A DNA stretch of 64,000 nt. It comes from Pterois miles. Its lineage: Eukaryota > Chordata > Actinopteri > Perciformes > Scorpaenidae. Shown one piece after another: positions 10,241 to 64,000 of this stretch; the stretch's first letter is position 1; every line of letters begins with the position of its first letter. The notes under the pieces are model-generated. The model was not told where the DNA came from. It searched no databases and saw only the letters and a list, made by a program, of their open reading frames with translations. Both the position numbers and the translations under genes were made by a program. The stretch spans positions 5,213,001 through 5,277,000 of the forward strand of contig CAMQGK010000567.1 in NCBI GenBank assembly GCA_947000775.1. Direction: 5' to 3'.

Positions 10241-13200
10241 CCTGGGCAAAAGATGAACATCAGTGTTAAACATTCCAAATACTGGCAGAGGGAAAACTGC
10301 ACATCTCAAAACTGAATTCTTTGAGTATCACACCGAACATATTTTCTCTTGATAGGGATTTCACTTTCATCGGAAAAACACTGAGCTTTCACTGAAAGAG
10401 TTTTCTCATTCGTGAAGCCATTTTTCTTCCTCCAGAGCTGCTAGAAAGGCTCTCCCTTTTGTGATACTTGAGGAATACGTGAAATAGAGAGACATGCTGG
10501 GGATAAGTGGTCAATATGGAACACGAGAGGGGAGCCGCTGTTTGAAGAGGCGCTCCTTATGTTCCTTTTTAAAAGACACATCTGATGTCTTGCACTTGCA
10601 TAATCCCGAGAGGAGCATTTACAATCTCTGTACCAGACTCTCTCTCTCTCTGCTCCTCCCCTCCCCAACGTTTGTCCCCATGGTCTCTCTACCCAAAACA
10701 GTGGTCGTCCCCCAACATATTCATCCAGTTGCAACTTCCTTTCCCCCTCGGAGGCTTTTTATACATTCGAAAAAGGAGGGATGAGAGCGAGAAGATAAAG
10801 TCAACACCTAAAAATAGGGCCTCATCAAATGAAAATTTGATGAAAGCCAAATTTTTAAGAAAACATTAGCAGAAAACAGAGGCAACCGGAGGGGAGGGGA
10901 AAGTGTGTGTGTGTGTGGGGGGACAATGTTGATGAAAAGCTACAAGATATACTTCACATAATTCATGCATAATTTAGCACAATAATACCATCAGGAAATA
11001 CGCAGGGAGGTGTGGAGTTTGGATGGGAGTGAGGGGCATGCAGGGAGAAACAGGAGGGGCGTTGAGGCTTTTGGAGGGGAGGACAGGGAGGTAGAGGAGT
11101 GTGAAGGAGACACCCTGCGGGATGTAACAGCTCTCCTGGTGAATATTTCATTCATTCATACCTTTGCTAAGACATAGGGGTAAGACTCACAGATAGGAGA
11201 GAAAGTGCAAGATAGAGCCTGTGTAAGAGGATAATGAGCACCAGGGACTCGATTCTGCACCGACAGAATTAATCTTTACAAGCTGCCTGGCTGCCGATTC
11301 TTGAGTCTGAAGGACTAGGAAGTGAGCAAACGTCTCGGGTGTGAATGTTAATTTAGACTGTATCAGCCCCCTTAAGAATCTCACTTAAATCTGAGGAGAA
11401 AAGCATATGCTCCAAGACATGCAGCATCCCTCTTGAGAGCGCTGATAACATGGACCATCAACAATCATTAAAATTATTTATACATTTTCACAACTGCTTT
11501 ACTTTTACAGAACATCCTGACAACAGCATAACCAGCCAAAGAGAGGGTGACGTGAAGTGAAAAAGAGCCGAGAGACTCCTTTTTGTTGCAGCTACTTTGG
11601 CTTAAATCTTCAGTACACAGAATATTTTTGGCATCATTGGGGAAAAACTTCCATAAAAACCTTTCAGCATATTTTAATTCATGTGTTCTGAGAGAAAACT
11701 AGACTTCTGCACCTCCTCATGACTCTGTTTCCAGGATTTAAACATCTAGCCATGACGGAGACCGTGGCCAATCACAGGTCATTTCACAGAGAGGCCGAAA
11801 GGAAAACAACCAATCAGAGCCATGCTGGAGCCTGCCCTTTCTGGGCAGCTGTCAATCACTCGCAAACACTGATCAAATGGTCAAACTAGGCAGCGCTGAT
11901 TAAATATGACTCAATAGTCTGTTTACTGTGATGATTATTTCTCTCCTCATGTTTTCAGAAACATCTTGTAGTTCCTGTTTATTAGCTGTAAAATGAGAAA
12001 GTTTGCTCTGGCTGGTGGGCAGTGCTTGGTATTTCCTTAATTGATCACAACATGGCTGCCAGAGAGAAATGGTCATTATAGTAACAGAATATTGATTCAG
12101 ATTTGTTTATCAGCGCTGCCTAGTTTGACTGATAAGAGTTTGTGAGTGATTGACAGCTGCTCAGAGATGTCAGGTTCCAGCTCGGCTCTGATTGGTTGTT
12201 TTCCTCCGGTCTGTGAAATCTTGCAGATGCCATTTGGAGCACCAGGATTTTTTTCGCATTACCTGTCTCATGCACTACTGTCAGGATATAGTGACTGTTT
12301 TATAAAAATATATATATATTTTTTAAATCATATTAGCTCCATTTCTACCCACTGCAGCTTTAAGTGGTGGTCTCTGTGGTCCCCAAAGTCTCTTATTTAA
12401 AAACAAAACAGCAAGACAACTTTTTCTTCTTACGGAGTCAGCAGAAACCAGTGTTCCCGAGGACAGCTGAGTGAAGACAACGTTCGATTAAGGCCAATTT
12501 GTGCATTCTGAGGACATCTTTTGGGTAGCTTCCCAGCATCCTGAGAAATGCAGCACTAAATATCCTAAAGTGCTGGTCGAAAGCCTCGATATTTCTAGAT
12601 AACAGCCAAGGGAAAAAGGGGGCCTTGTCTCTCCCGTGGCAGCGGCTCATCGAGCTGTTTGATGTTCCCGTGTGCTCCCGTGCAGTCAGCCATGTAGCTC
12701 TCGACAGATATTTATGGGCAGAAAGGTTATCGCCGCCAGCACTATTTAATGCAGTCAACATATACATATCCAGCAGCTGCTAGCGTTTCCGTGCAATTGG
12801 GCAAAGTGCTGAGACTTTAAGAAGTAGTGCAAGAGGGGCATTAGGAGTGGATCAATCATCTCTAATGTGGTATAGGCAGCACAGAAATGAGAGTCTAAAT
12901 GCATCCATTAACTGTAAGCCGGCAACACTAATTATACAGGATGGTCTTTAAGTCATAGGAAAACCTACAGCTCTCCACGTTTCTCAGATTACAACAAATG
13001 AGAGTGACACGCTATGATGTAAATCTCAAGTGCTGTTTGAATCTTATGCTCACACACACATGAGCCCAGATCACTAGAACCATTATTACAACACAGCTGC
13101 TCTGTCAGAAGTGTGCTTTGGATGGATTTCCCTCCAGCTGACCTGCTGATGGTCAGCGTCCAAGGTGGGAGGGCCTGCCTCAGATTTGTTCTGTCAATGT

Positions 13201-14198
13201 GCCATTCAAGTTGGGCGAGGTGTGTTCGCCGCCGGGAGGTCTGAAGGCGGTGCAGTTCTCGCTGAAGCTGTGTAAGCCCACGTTAAATCTCTTGGCCGGA
13301 GGAGATTTCCTTTTCTGCCAACAACAATCTCCTGTGGCAAGAGAGGCTGAAGTTTGATTTCCTGTGTGGGAGATCCAGGTTCCAGCCTTGTCAGATATCT
13401 AATGATACTACACAGTCGTGAAGATAGCTCCGCTCTGAATTCTCTGAGGTGTGAAAACACGAATCAGATATTCTACAATGCAACGCAATATGTGCAGTTT
13501 TCCCTAATCCCACAGGGAGAGGGAGAATCTTCAATCCCAAGCAGGAGGCGGTCCAAAATGTTAACCAACCATCTCTGTGACATTAATTTCAAGAGGCAAA
13601 ACTAGCTGGAAAGCGACTCCTGAGAGGATGGAGCGAGGGAGATGCTTATCAGACAGCTGGATGTGCAGCAGGAGTGGATCCAGATTCCCCCTCAGGCTGC
13701 CAGCCTGCTGTGGGAGGTTTGAGGTTCAAGGACTGACACATCATCTCTCTCTCTGGCTCTGCTTACATCTGCGAGGCTCTCTCCCTGTTATCATTCATGC
13801 AGAAGCACGGCCACGGACATGCGTAATGGTGATGATGAAGGCAGAGCCTGGATAAAGACTATCATGTGGACCATCAATTACAGACTGCCTAATTGACTAC
13901 ATGCACCCTACCTGACCCGTGTCGCCCTCAGCTGCTACGAGCAATAAAGAGTTAATTCACTTAATTTGAAGCCGGTAATAACTCGTTTAGTATAAAGCTG
14001 TGATGGAAGACATCTACTCGTGATATACACTAACTCCGCAATACATCACAATTATTTACATAAGGTTTCCTCCTTCGTTTTGGGAATTAAACAAGTATCT
14101 GAAGTCGCTCCTCCCGGCTGTGTGCCAGCGGCCAGCTCAGGTGATCCAGCCGATAACGCGCTGGATGTTCCGGCCACAAAACTCCCCGGATCACTCAC
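10241..14198. other. ccdc134 intron between the 5' UTR exon and coding exon 1
   Basis: About 4 kb. Apart from the P4 transposon at 11602-12363 it contains no recognisable exon. Plus- and minus-strand open frames here lack splice support or family motifs. Confidence 0.55.
11602..12363. mobile_element. TTAA-flanked palindromic MITE, family P4
   Basis: Right end reads CCATTTCTACCCACTGCAG then CTTTAA; left end CTTAAATCTTCAGTAC. Internal arms are long inverted repeats (CAGCGCTGATTAAATAT against ATTTGTTTATCAGCGCTG, and AACCAATCAGAGC against GCTCTGATTGG). Relatives are at 14875-15375 and, inverted, at 55741-56115. Confidence 0.7.
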
Positions 14199-14590
14199 CG
14201 TGTTGTAGCGAGAAACGGCGGCGCCGCACGGCAGCGATTAGCGGCCAGCGTTTAGCTCCAAAGTAGTGCCGTTCAACCTTTATGTTTGTAATCTCCACAC
14301 GAGACGCTTAAGGTCAGCTCGCCGACGACGGGGGACGGGACAGTCAGCGTGCTCCTCTCGGGTCCTCGGGTGACGGCAGCACGGAGGTGGAGGTGTTCAT
14401 TTACATGCGGCTCTCGCTGCTCCACTCCGCCAGCGCCACGATCGCACCGGCTGGCTCGCCTTGGACGAATGACAGCCAGCGGGCGATAACCGAGGAAGGA
14501 GGAGGAGGAGGAGGAGGAGGATGTTGTTTCCGCACGGAGGGTTTAAAGAGAGACACCGCCAGAGCGCGGGGTGCGTTCCGTTTCACTCAT
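14100..14590. promoter_or_regulatory. ccdc134: CpG-rich promoter region of ccdc134
   Basis: The only dense CpG cluster in this part of the window (repeated GCGGC, GGCGCCGC, CGACGACGG). It surrounds the non-coding first exon whose donor is at 14198. A (GGA)n tract lies at 14498-14522. The start site was not located. The next gene upstream on this strand, mei1, ends near 17.2 kb, so no bidirectional partner is evident. Confidence 0.65.
14199..14400 (-). other. ccdc134: Non-coding 5' UTR exon of ccdc134
   Basis: A strong donor on the reverse strand reads AACACG/GTGAGTGA, with the exon ending at 14199, inside the CpG cluster. It pairs with the acceptor at 10242-10243 that begins the signal-peptide exon. 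The upstream boundary is a guess. Confidence 0.6.
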
Positions 14591-14874
14591 GTGATTCCTC
14601 TGTTTTTTTTATTTAAATTAATTAGAAAATAAATACAGTAATATGGAAAGTAATCAGCAGCAGGCTCTTAAGAAAACAGAGCACACAATGTAAACAATAT
14701 AATAGGGGATAAGGGGTTTCCTCTAATAACTCTAAAGCATCAATAATGTCAAGTTTTTTTTACTGCTTTTTAAATCCTATACTTCAGCATTAGTTTTCTC
14801 ATTAAAAAAATACAAATAATTGTGGTGTCTTCAAGCAGCAGTTTAACGTCTTAACATCTGTGTCCTACGGTGCT

Positions 14875-15375
14875 CCTCATGGCATCTACAAGATTTCACA
14901 GAACGGAGGAAAACAACCAATCAGAGCCGAGATAGAGCCTGACGCCTCTGAGCAGCTGTCAATCACTCTCTGATAAAACGGTCAAACTAGGAAGCGCTGA
15001 TCAAATATAAATCAATATTTTGTTTACTGTGATGATTATTTCTCTCCTCCTGTTTAGCTGTAAAATGAGAGTTTGCTACCCAGCAGCCATGTTGAGATCA
15101 GTTGACGAAATATCAAGCCCCACCCACCAACTGGAGCAAACTTCACTTTACAGCTAAACAGTAACTACGAGATGTTTCTGAAAACATTTTACATGCGAAA
15201 TAATCATTACAGTAACAGAATATTGATTCATATTTGATCAGCGCTGCTTAGTTTGGCAGTTTGATCTGAGTTTGCGAGTGATTGACACCTGCCGTCGTTG
15301 AATGAACAGCCAATAGGAACGCTTTCTTTCAGAAAGTACATGTGATTGGCCAAAGTGTCCCATCATGGGCTAGAG
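14875..15375. mobile_element. Family P4 MITE, diverged copy
   Basis: Shares AACCAATCAGAGCC, AGCAGCTGTCAATCACTC, GGTCAAACTAGG and ATTATTTCTCTCCTC with the 11.6 kb element, with the same inverted arms around a central CAGCAGCCATG region. The terminal TTAA motifs are lost or diverged. Confidence 0.65.
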
Positions 15376-15676
15376 TATTCAAGAGAAACTAAATGTTTTA
15401 ACCTCCATTATGATCCCAAATGTAACATAATTTCTTGAAAAATGGGAGAGAGACATTTTGCGAGCCACATTTTTGAAAAATATTTTCAATAAAATGGCAG
15501 GAAAAAAAGAGCTTACCTTCATGGTGACGTGACGAATTTGCTTTGTCTTTAGATTAAATGAACATGAAAAGACCACTTCTGACTGAATCACCACCTGAGA
15601 AATTAACAGGAGTTTTACTTTAGTATAAAATGACTACATTTATTTTCTTCCTACAATACCTGAATGGACATTATAG

Positions 15677-16075
15677 TTAAAGAGGACCTATTATGCACAT
15701 TTCCAAGTGCATACGTATATTTCATGTTTCTACTATGAACTATTATACTATGTTTTAATGTTCCACTTTATTTTTCACTGTGCTGCATCACCTCTTTTCA
15801 TTCTGCCTGAAACACTGTTTGAGCTCTCCCTTGTTTCAGGGCATGCCACACTAGCCACTAGGCAGGTATTTCGCAAATGTGTTACTTGGTGACATCACCA
15901 TGTTACGGAAGAAAAGGTGGGATTTGAATCAAGGCGTTTTAGGCAGTTCAGGATCAGTGTTTCTGTGGGGGAGAGTAACTGCCTTTGGCGTGGACTTTGT
16001 AACTTTGCAGACCTTTTACATGCAACACACTAAAGTAAAGGGAAACAGCATGGAAACATAATAGGTCCTCTTTAA
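15677..16075. mobile_element. TTAA-flanked MITE, family P2
   Basis: Perfect-looking inverted ends: TTAAAGAGGACCTATTATG at the left and CATAATAGGTCCTCTTTAA at the right, 399 bp in total. TTAA at both ends suggests piggyBac-type mobilisation. It lies in the ccdc134-mei1 intergenic region and has no coding capacity. Confidence 0.85.
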
Positions 16076-17161
16076 GGATCCTCTACAGAAAAAGTTAATC
16101 AAAGATTTTTTGCACATCTTTCCCCAATACTGACATCTCCCGAGCACATCACCAACGGCTGCATCCTTGAACAGCAAGGTCTTATTCACCTCACAATCAC
16201 TGTCAGACACACCAGTGGCCTGTAGGTGCTACGCCCTCACGAACTGACAGCGTTGTGAAGTTGCTGATGGGAAACCAGTCCTGGAACATTTACAACTGGG
16301 ACCATAAGTATAAAGTGCTGAGGCTCAAGTTGTGGGACAAAGATAATCGGCGCCATGATCAGGTTAATTACTGCTGTCGATCATTTGTCATTTTCATGTG
16401 TCACATAAATCATTTCTATAAAGTCGAGTGTTTCCTTTTCACTCCTGTGTCACAGAATCCATGGAACAAACTGGGCGATTCAAATGATAAATGGCTACAT
16501 TAATGGTAGATTTCACCTTGCCTGCAAATTGTAATAGAGGTTCTCTGTCTGATTGTGTCCTGTAGGTGGAGTAATGCAGTAGAAAAACCCTGGTATAGTC
16601 TGCTTAATGGTATTATTTCATATAAATATCCAAAATACAGATGTAGGTCTATAATAACAACACAAATGTTTTTTTTTAAACATTTAATGACTAATTATCA
16701 TGGTTTATCTAACTTTTTAAAAATACTGCTGGTAAATACTTTCAAAATACATGCAGTAAATTCTTTCAGTGTCTCACATAAGCAGGAGGTACGTGTGGTG
16801 CTTTAGGAGCAGAACAGAAAACACACTAGGTATATAGGTACTAAAGGTATGTAACAATAAATGAACAATGAAACAAACTGATGGCGTAATAATATCAGCC
16901 ATAATGGTATCACTTTGCCAGAACATCAGCCTGCTGTCACTGTAAAGTCAGACAGACAGATGGACACGTCTCCAACACGCCTGAGGACAATAGTTAAGGA
17001 GTGATGGAGCAGAAAGTAGGTGTGTGTGAGAGTTCATACATGAAAGCGTACAGTCTTAACAGAAACTATAATTACATTTCACTGTAATACTACAAGTGCA
17101 TCAGAGTATTTTCTATATGAAGCTGCAGCTTCAATCACAGCTGTCAGTGTTCCTCTGTGTA
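16076..17161. other. Intergenic region between mei1 3' end and ccdc134 promoter
   Basis: About 1.1 kb of AT-rich sequence without a supportable exon, RNA gene or well-defined repeat. Confidence 0.5.
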
Positions 17162-17167
17162 TTTATT
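17162..17167 (-). terminator. mei1: Candidate poly(A) signal of mei1
   Basis: Reverse-strand AATAAA about 370 nt after the mei1 stop codon at 17533-17535, in a GTAAATAAATAC context. No better hexamer lies nearer. Confidence 0.45.
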
Positions 17168-17532
17168 TACTATTAATGTGATGTGACGATATTGCTTTTA
17201 TATGCTAGTAGTCAATAAAGCTGAACAGACGCAGAGTATACAAGAGTGTGTGGGTGGGTGAAAGGAGGAAAGTGTGTGTGTGTTAGAGTCAATCAGCATG
17301 ACAGATGTGCAGAGCCTTCAAGTACTTACTGACTGAAATACAGTAACGAGTACAACCCTGTGTTGTACAACACACTTTCAAAGAGATTAAGTGAAAACAC
17401 AACACAAAATCAATGGAGGCGCTCTGTGGGAGTACAAAATGGGTATCTTTCATGGTGTGCATGTGCTGCAGCTTAGACACAAACAGACTCGTGTTTGAGG
17501 TTGTTGTAGGGTGTGAGATTGGTGTGATTATG

Positions 17533-60987
<43,455 letters not shown>

Positions 60988-61158
60988 CTGAAGGTTAACA
61001 GAGAAAGATGGGAAAACACGACAAACAGGATGGGAGAAAAGAGATTAGCATCTTGTCAAAGCACATCATCCAAACAGATTTCCTCAAGGGAATCACTAAA
61101 GATGTATCTAAAACAACAAAGCTTCTTCATTAAAATGGACACACACAGTCCTTCTGCG
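60988..61158. other. mei1 intron, right end in window
   Basis: Short unique intron sequence between the first recognised mei1 exon and the hAT element. Confidence 0.45.
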
Positions 61159-61849
61159 TAGGGACATTTCAATCAAGTGTTTTTGTCCCCAATTTGAGTC
61201 ATTTAATATTGAGTATCTGTCAGTATTGAGTCTTGATCCGATACCTGTATTTTCCTTTATAATGCAGCTGCACAACGCCCACATTCAAGTACATTAAAGT
61301 TATCAAAATCAATCCAATGTATATGATTGACAACTGAACAGCTCTGCAATGCATTAAGAATAAAAAAGTAGCCATTCAAGCTTAATAGTTTAATAATGCA
61401 TCATTGGTTTTCATTTGTTTTTTTAACAGAATAACCAAGTAAACAAACTAAAAGATGTCTTTATAAATAGCTCATCAATGTCAGTTAGTGCAGCAAGCTA
61501 GAGCACTCAATATCAGTAATATAATCGTAATTCCACTTTGACGTGCTGTAAAAGCTCAAACATTCACAGTCACAACAAATAAAAAGCACAATGCAGCATT
61601 AGAGTAAAGCTAGTGTATGAAAAATGAACAGAAATCTCAATTCCACTTAAAAATGGTGCAGCTTGAACCTGGAAAAACACAGTTTCTACTTACTGGAGAA
61701 GCAGCACTACAATAAAATCTGAATATCAAAATAACAAAATTGCAAGGCACTCTTTTTTCTTTTATCATGGAAGGCTGGTTGTTAAAGCGCTTTCATTGCA
61801 GCTGCAACAGTTTTTCCTCTTTCTCATTCAGTTACTTACTCCTACTTTA
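61159..61849. mobile_element. Probable 3' non-coding end of the hAT element
   Basis: Begins near GTAGGGACATTTCAATCAAG, with sub-terminal TATTGAGTATCTG, ATTGAGTCTTGATCCGATAC repeats as in hAT ends, then AT-rich sequence up to the transposase. The exact boundary was not proven. Confidence 0.45.
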
Positions 61850-62940
61850 AAATCAAGTGCTGTGCTCTCGAGAAAGAACATGTTTAAGGACCGTTTTGAC
61901 AGACATCACATCAGCTGCAGTTGCAGGCACTACCCTCATTGGTTCTTCAAAGGGAGTTAAAACCTCAACTGTCTTCTCCATTAGTGTCCACTGCTTCGCC
62001 GTCAGCATAGCTGGAAGGTTGCGGTCAGCTGCATCGGCACTGAGAGGCCGCTTTTGCTCCAGAAGATTCTGCTTGATGCAGTGAGCGTTGTTTCATTTAA
62101 CTTGCATATCTTGCTGTAGGAGCCTGGCTGGCATTCATGTCAATCTGGATATCTTTCTCATGTGCGCAGGCCTGTGATGAATGCTTAATATGCCCGACAA
62201 TCTTCCTTGCGTTCAGTGTGTCTGAAGAAAGCAGACCCTCATGTACAACCAGCTGAAGCGTGTGTGATGCAGCCCTCGCTCATATCATCCGTCGCTTTTT
62301 TCATATTTCTTGTATTGCCCTTCAAAGTGACACAGACCCGTTACTTGTCTATTTCCCAAGTGTTCAGCATCTCCTCGATTTTCTGTTTTACACGCTCTGA
62401 TGTATGAGACCCGCAGAAGTGATGAGCATGCAATACTTTCATGCTTTCAATCAAAAGTGTCAATCCAGTGTGCAGCACATCGGGCAAACATTAGAACTCC
62501 AAATGCACTCACATCTAACTGCTATTGGCATTCATGACCACCTTGTAGGTGGTCACAAACCTTGTTGTAAAGCTCTGGTGGGGAAGTGTCTGAAAGGGCG
62601 TACCATGGGCTCGAAAAGATAGCGGAAACATGAATTCTCTACCACAGCGATGGGCTGATCATCCAAATCGATGAATTCCATTATCCTCCCTGTGATCTTT
62701 TTAGCCTTGTCGCCGTCTCAAAGTAATTTCTCTCTCCTTTTAAAGGTATCCTCCAGTGTGAGTCACCTAAGTTACCTGAGTGAACCCACTGTATTACGTT
62801 CAGTGGTTTTTAAGTGCTGTATCAAATTGGTAATAATGAGCGCCGCTCTGTTACTACCACCTCCCGATATGCTCACATTGCAGACATTACAGGTGGCTGT
62901 TGGACTGTTTTCTTTTTTTTTTCCAATTTAAAATATTTCC
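61850..62940 (-). pseudogene. Degenerate BED-finger hAT transposase
   Basis: On the reverse strand, fragments in several frames follow the order of a hAT (Ac/ZBED-like) transposase. First is a BED-like finger (CNVCNVSISGGGSN, TNLIQHLK), then IMEFIDLDDQPIAVVENSCF then RYLFEP, ELYNKVCDHL, and the HTLQLVVHEGLL block. Last come LPAMLTAKQWTLMEKTVEVL and TPFEEPMRVVPATAADVMSV. Multiple stops and frame changes separate them, so the enzyme is dead. It lies in a mei1 intron and shares its strand. Confidence 0.82.
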
Positions 62941-63349
62941 ATACTGCAGACATTTCAGCTACGATGCTCTAAACCATCTCTGATTTTAGCCGCGTTCTGC
63001 CACAAATTGAGCTCTCTGTGTGACAGCTGACGTACAACAAATGATGCTGAATAGAGCCGATAGCAATCATTAAAAATGCCTTGATCGCCATCGCTACTTC
63101 TGTGTTTCTTCAGTTAAAGTTTATATGTCCCTTTGGCACCTAACCTTGCATAGCAGCTGGATTATCGCAATATTACATGAAAATCCATCTTGTCAGTCTT
63201 CAAGCAATGCCGTTGTGTCTGGCTCACCACACAACGGACCAATCAGCATCTTGTGAGGAGTTACGGCAGCAATGGGTGTGGCTTAGGTGTGGTAGACGTG
63301 GAGACCCAAGACCAGAGTACGAGACAACACAGAGGTGACCGTCGGTTTT

Positions 63350-63560
63350 AAACAACAATGACGGCTCCTGAAGAGCGTTAGCGTAGCTGCTGCAATAGCA
63401 TCAGTTATATCAGAGCTAGAGGGTATTTCTTCATTGAAAGAAGAGCAAAGAATGGCAGTGAAGGCAATGTCTTGCTTTTGTTTGATTGACAGATGGTTTA
63501 TCCAATCATCTGCCAAGTCTTTTTTGAAACGGTCTGACCTTTTCCAATCAGTTTTCGCCT
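63350..63560 (+). mobile_element. Possible fragment of a RecQ-helicase-like dispersed repeat
   Basis: The plus strand has ISSLKEEQRMAVKAM, resembling the start of a RecQ-like helicase fragment that is scattered in many fish genomes. The following sequence does not keep a helicase P-loop. Weak, motif-level evidence only. Confidence 0.3.
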
Positions 63561-64000
63561 CTCAGATGGTTCTGTGTCACAAACTGTCTGACAGGCTCAC
63601 ATTAATTGACATCTGGTATAAAGATCAATCTTAATCTGTATTGTGCCTCAGAGTCTTTAAAGTGAAAGTGATGCTCCAAACACAAGGCAGCAAAGAGGGA
63701 CAGCAATGAAAAAAAACAACAACAGAAAAAGACATTTGGTCCTTCATGGAAGAATGAAATTCCACTTGAGCGAATGTGTCAGTCAAAGGGATGCTGTGCG
63801 ACATGCTGCTAGATAGCATCAAAGGCAGATGCTGTATGTCAGTGTCGTTTTTAACAGCACTGATAACCGCAAAAACACTCTCTGAAGAATCACCACTAGA
63901 CAAAGTCTCAAACAGACTGCACAGACAGTTCTCTTCACAACCACATCTTGACTTTTCTATTTTTATTTTATAGTTATGGATCAAACATAAAGAAAAACAA
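63561..64000. other. Right edge of window, no gene recognised
   Basis: A reverse-strand open frame (63631-63984) carries no recognised domain or good splice context. It could be intron or transposon sequence. The remaining mei1 5' exons are expected further right. Confidence 0.4.

Noticed and set aside
17289..17480. Reverse-strand open frame downstream of the mei1 stop (SKLQHMHTMKDTHF and on)
   Set aside because: Careful base counting across the CA repeat shows it is not in the frame of the last mei1 exon; that frame stops at 17533.
61694..61718. 25-nt microexon candidate with a perfect GTAAGT donor, in phase with the next mei1 exon (FYCSAASP)
   Set aside because: It lies in the non-coding part of the hAT element and is too short to support without transcripts.

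Overview
The window is vertebrate nuclear DNA, almost certainly from a ray-finned (teleost) fish. Short coding exons with GT-AG borders are spread through large introns. The introns are full of small terminal-inverted-repeat transposons, tRNA-derived SINEs, hAT relics and long CA/GT/GA microsatellites. There is no operon structure and no prokaryotic gene.

Three genes were found, all transcribed on the minus strand (right to left). (1) At the far left, positions 1-126 plus a 5' untranslated exon near 553-640, is the start of a GIMAP-family GTPase that runs off the edge. (2) ccdc134 occupies 1816 to about 14400. It has six coding exons that join in phase to exactly 229 codons, the length of the human protein, behind a CpG-rich promoter and a non-coding first exon. 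(3) The 3' two thirds or so of a large HEAT-like gene, called mei1 (meiotic double-strand-break formation protein 1), runs from 60987 down to a stop at 17533. Fourteen consecutive exons from 50322 to 17533 chain in compatible phases with one exception: exon 34997-35180 is one base out of frame. Three more exons lie at 59865-60987 and two tentative short exons at 54936-56779. The 5' end of mei1 lies beyond position 64000, and at least one exon between 50 and 60 kb was not resolved. MEI1 next to CCDC134 in the same orientation is also the human chromosome 22 arrangement, which supports the mei1 call.

The three genes do not form one pathway. CCDC134 is a secretory-pathway/ER protein, MEI1 acts in meiotic recombination initiation, and GIMAPs are lymphoid GTPases. 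They are linked here by conserved synteny.

Most remaining sequence is intronic. Notable items are a ~2.8 kb tandem duplication that left a truncated copy of one mei1 exon, a 1.1 kb minisatellite with a homogenised 50-bp core, several families of TTAA-flanked miniature transposons, a decayed BED-finger hAT transposase at 61.85-62.94 kb, and a non-autonomous hAT with perfect 8-bp target duplications at 20.8 kb. No clearly new biological system was seen.
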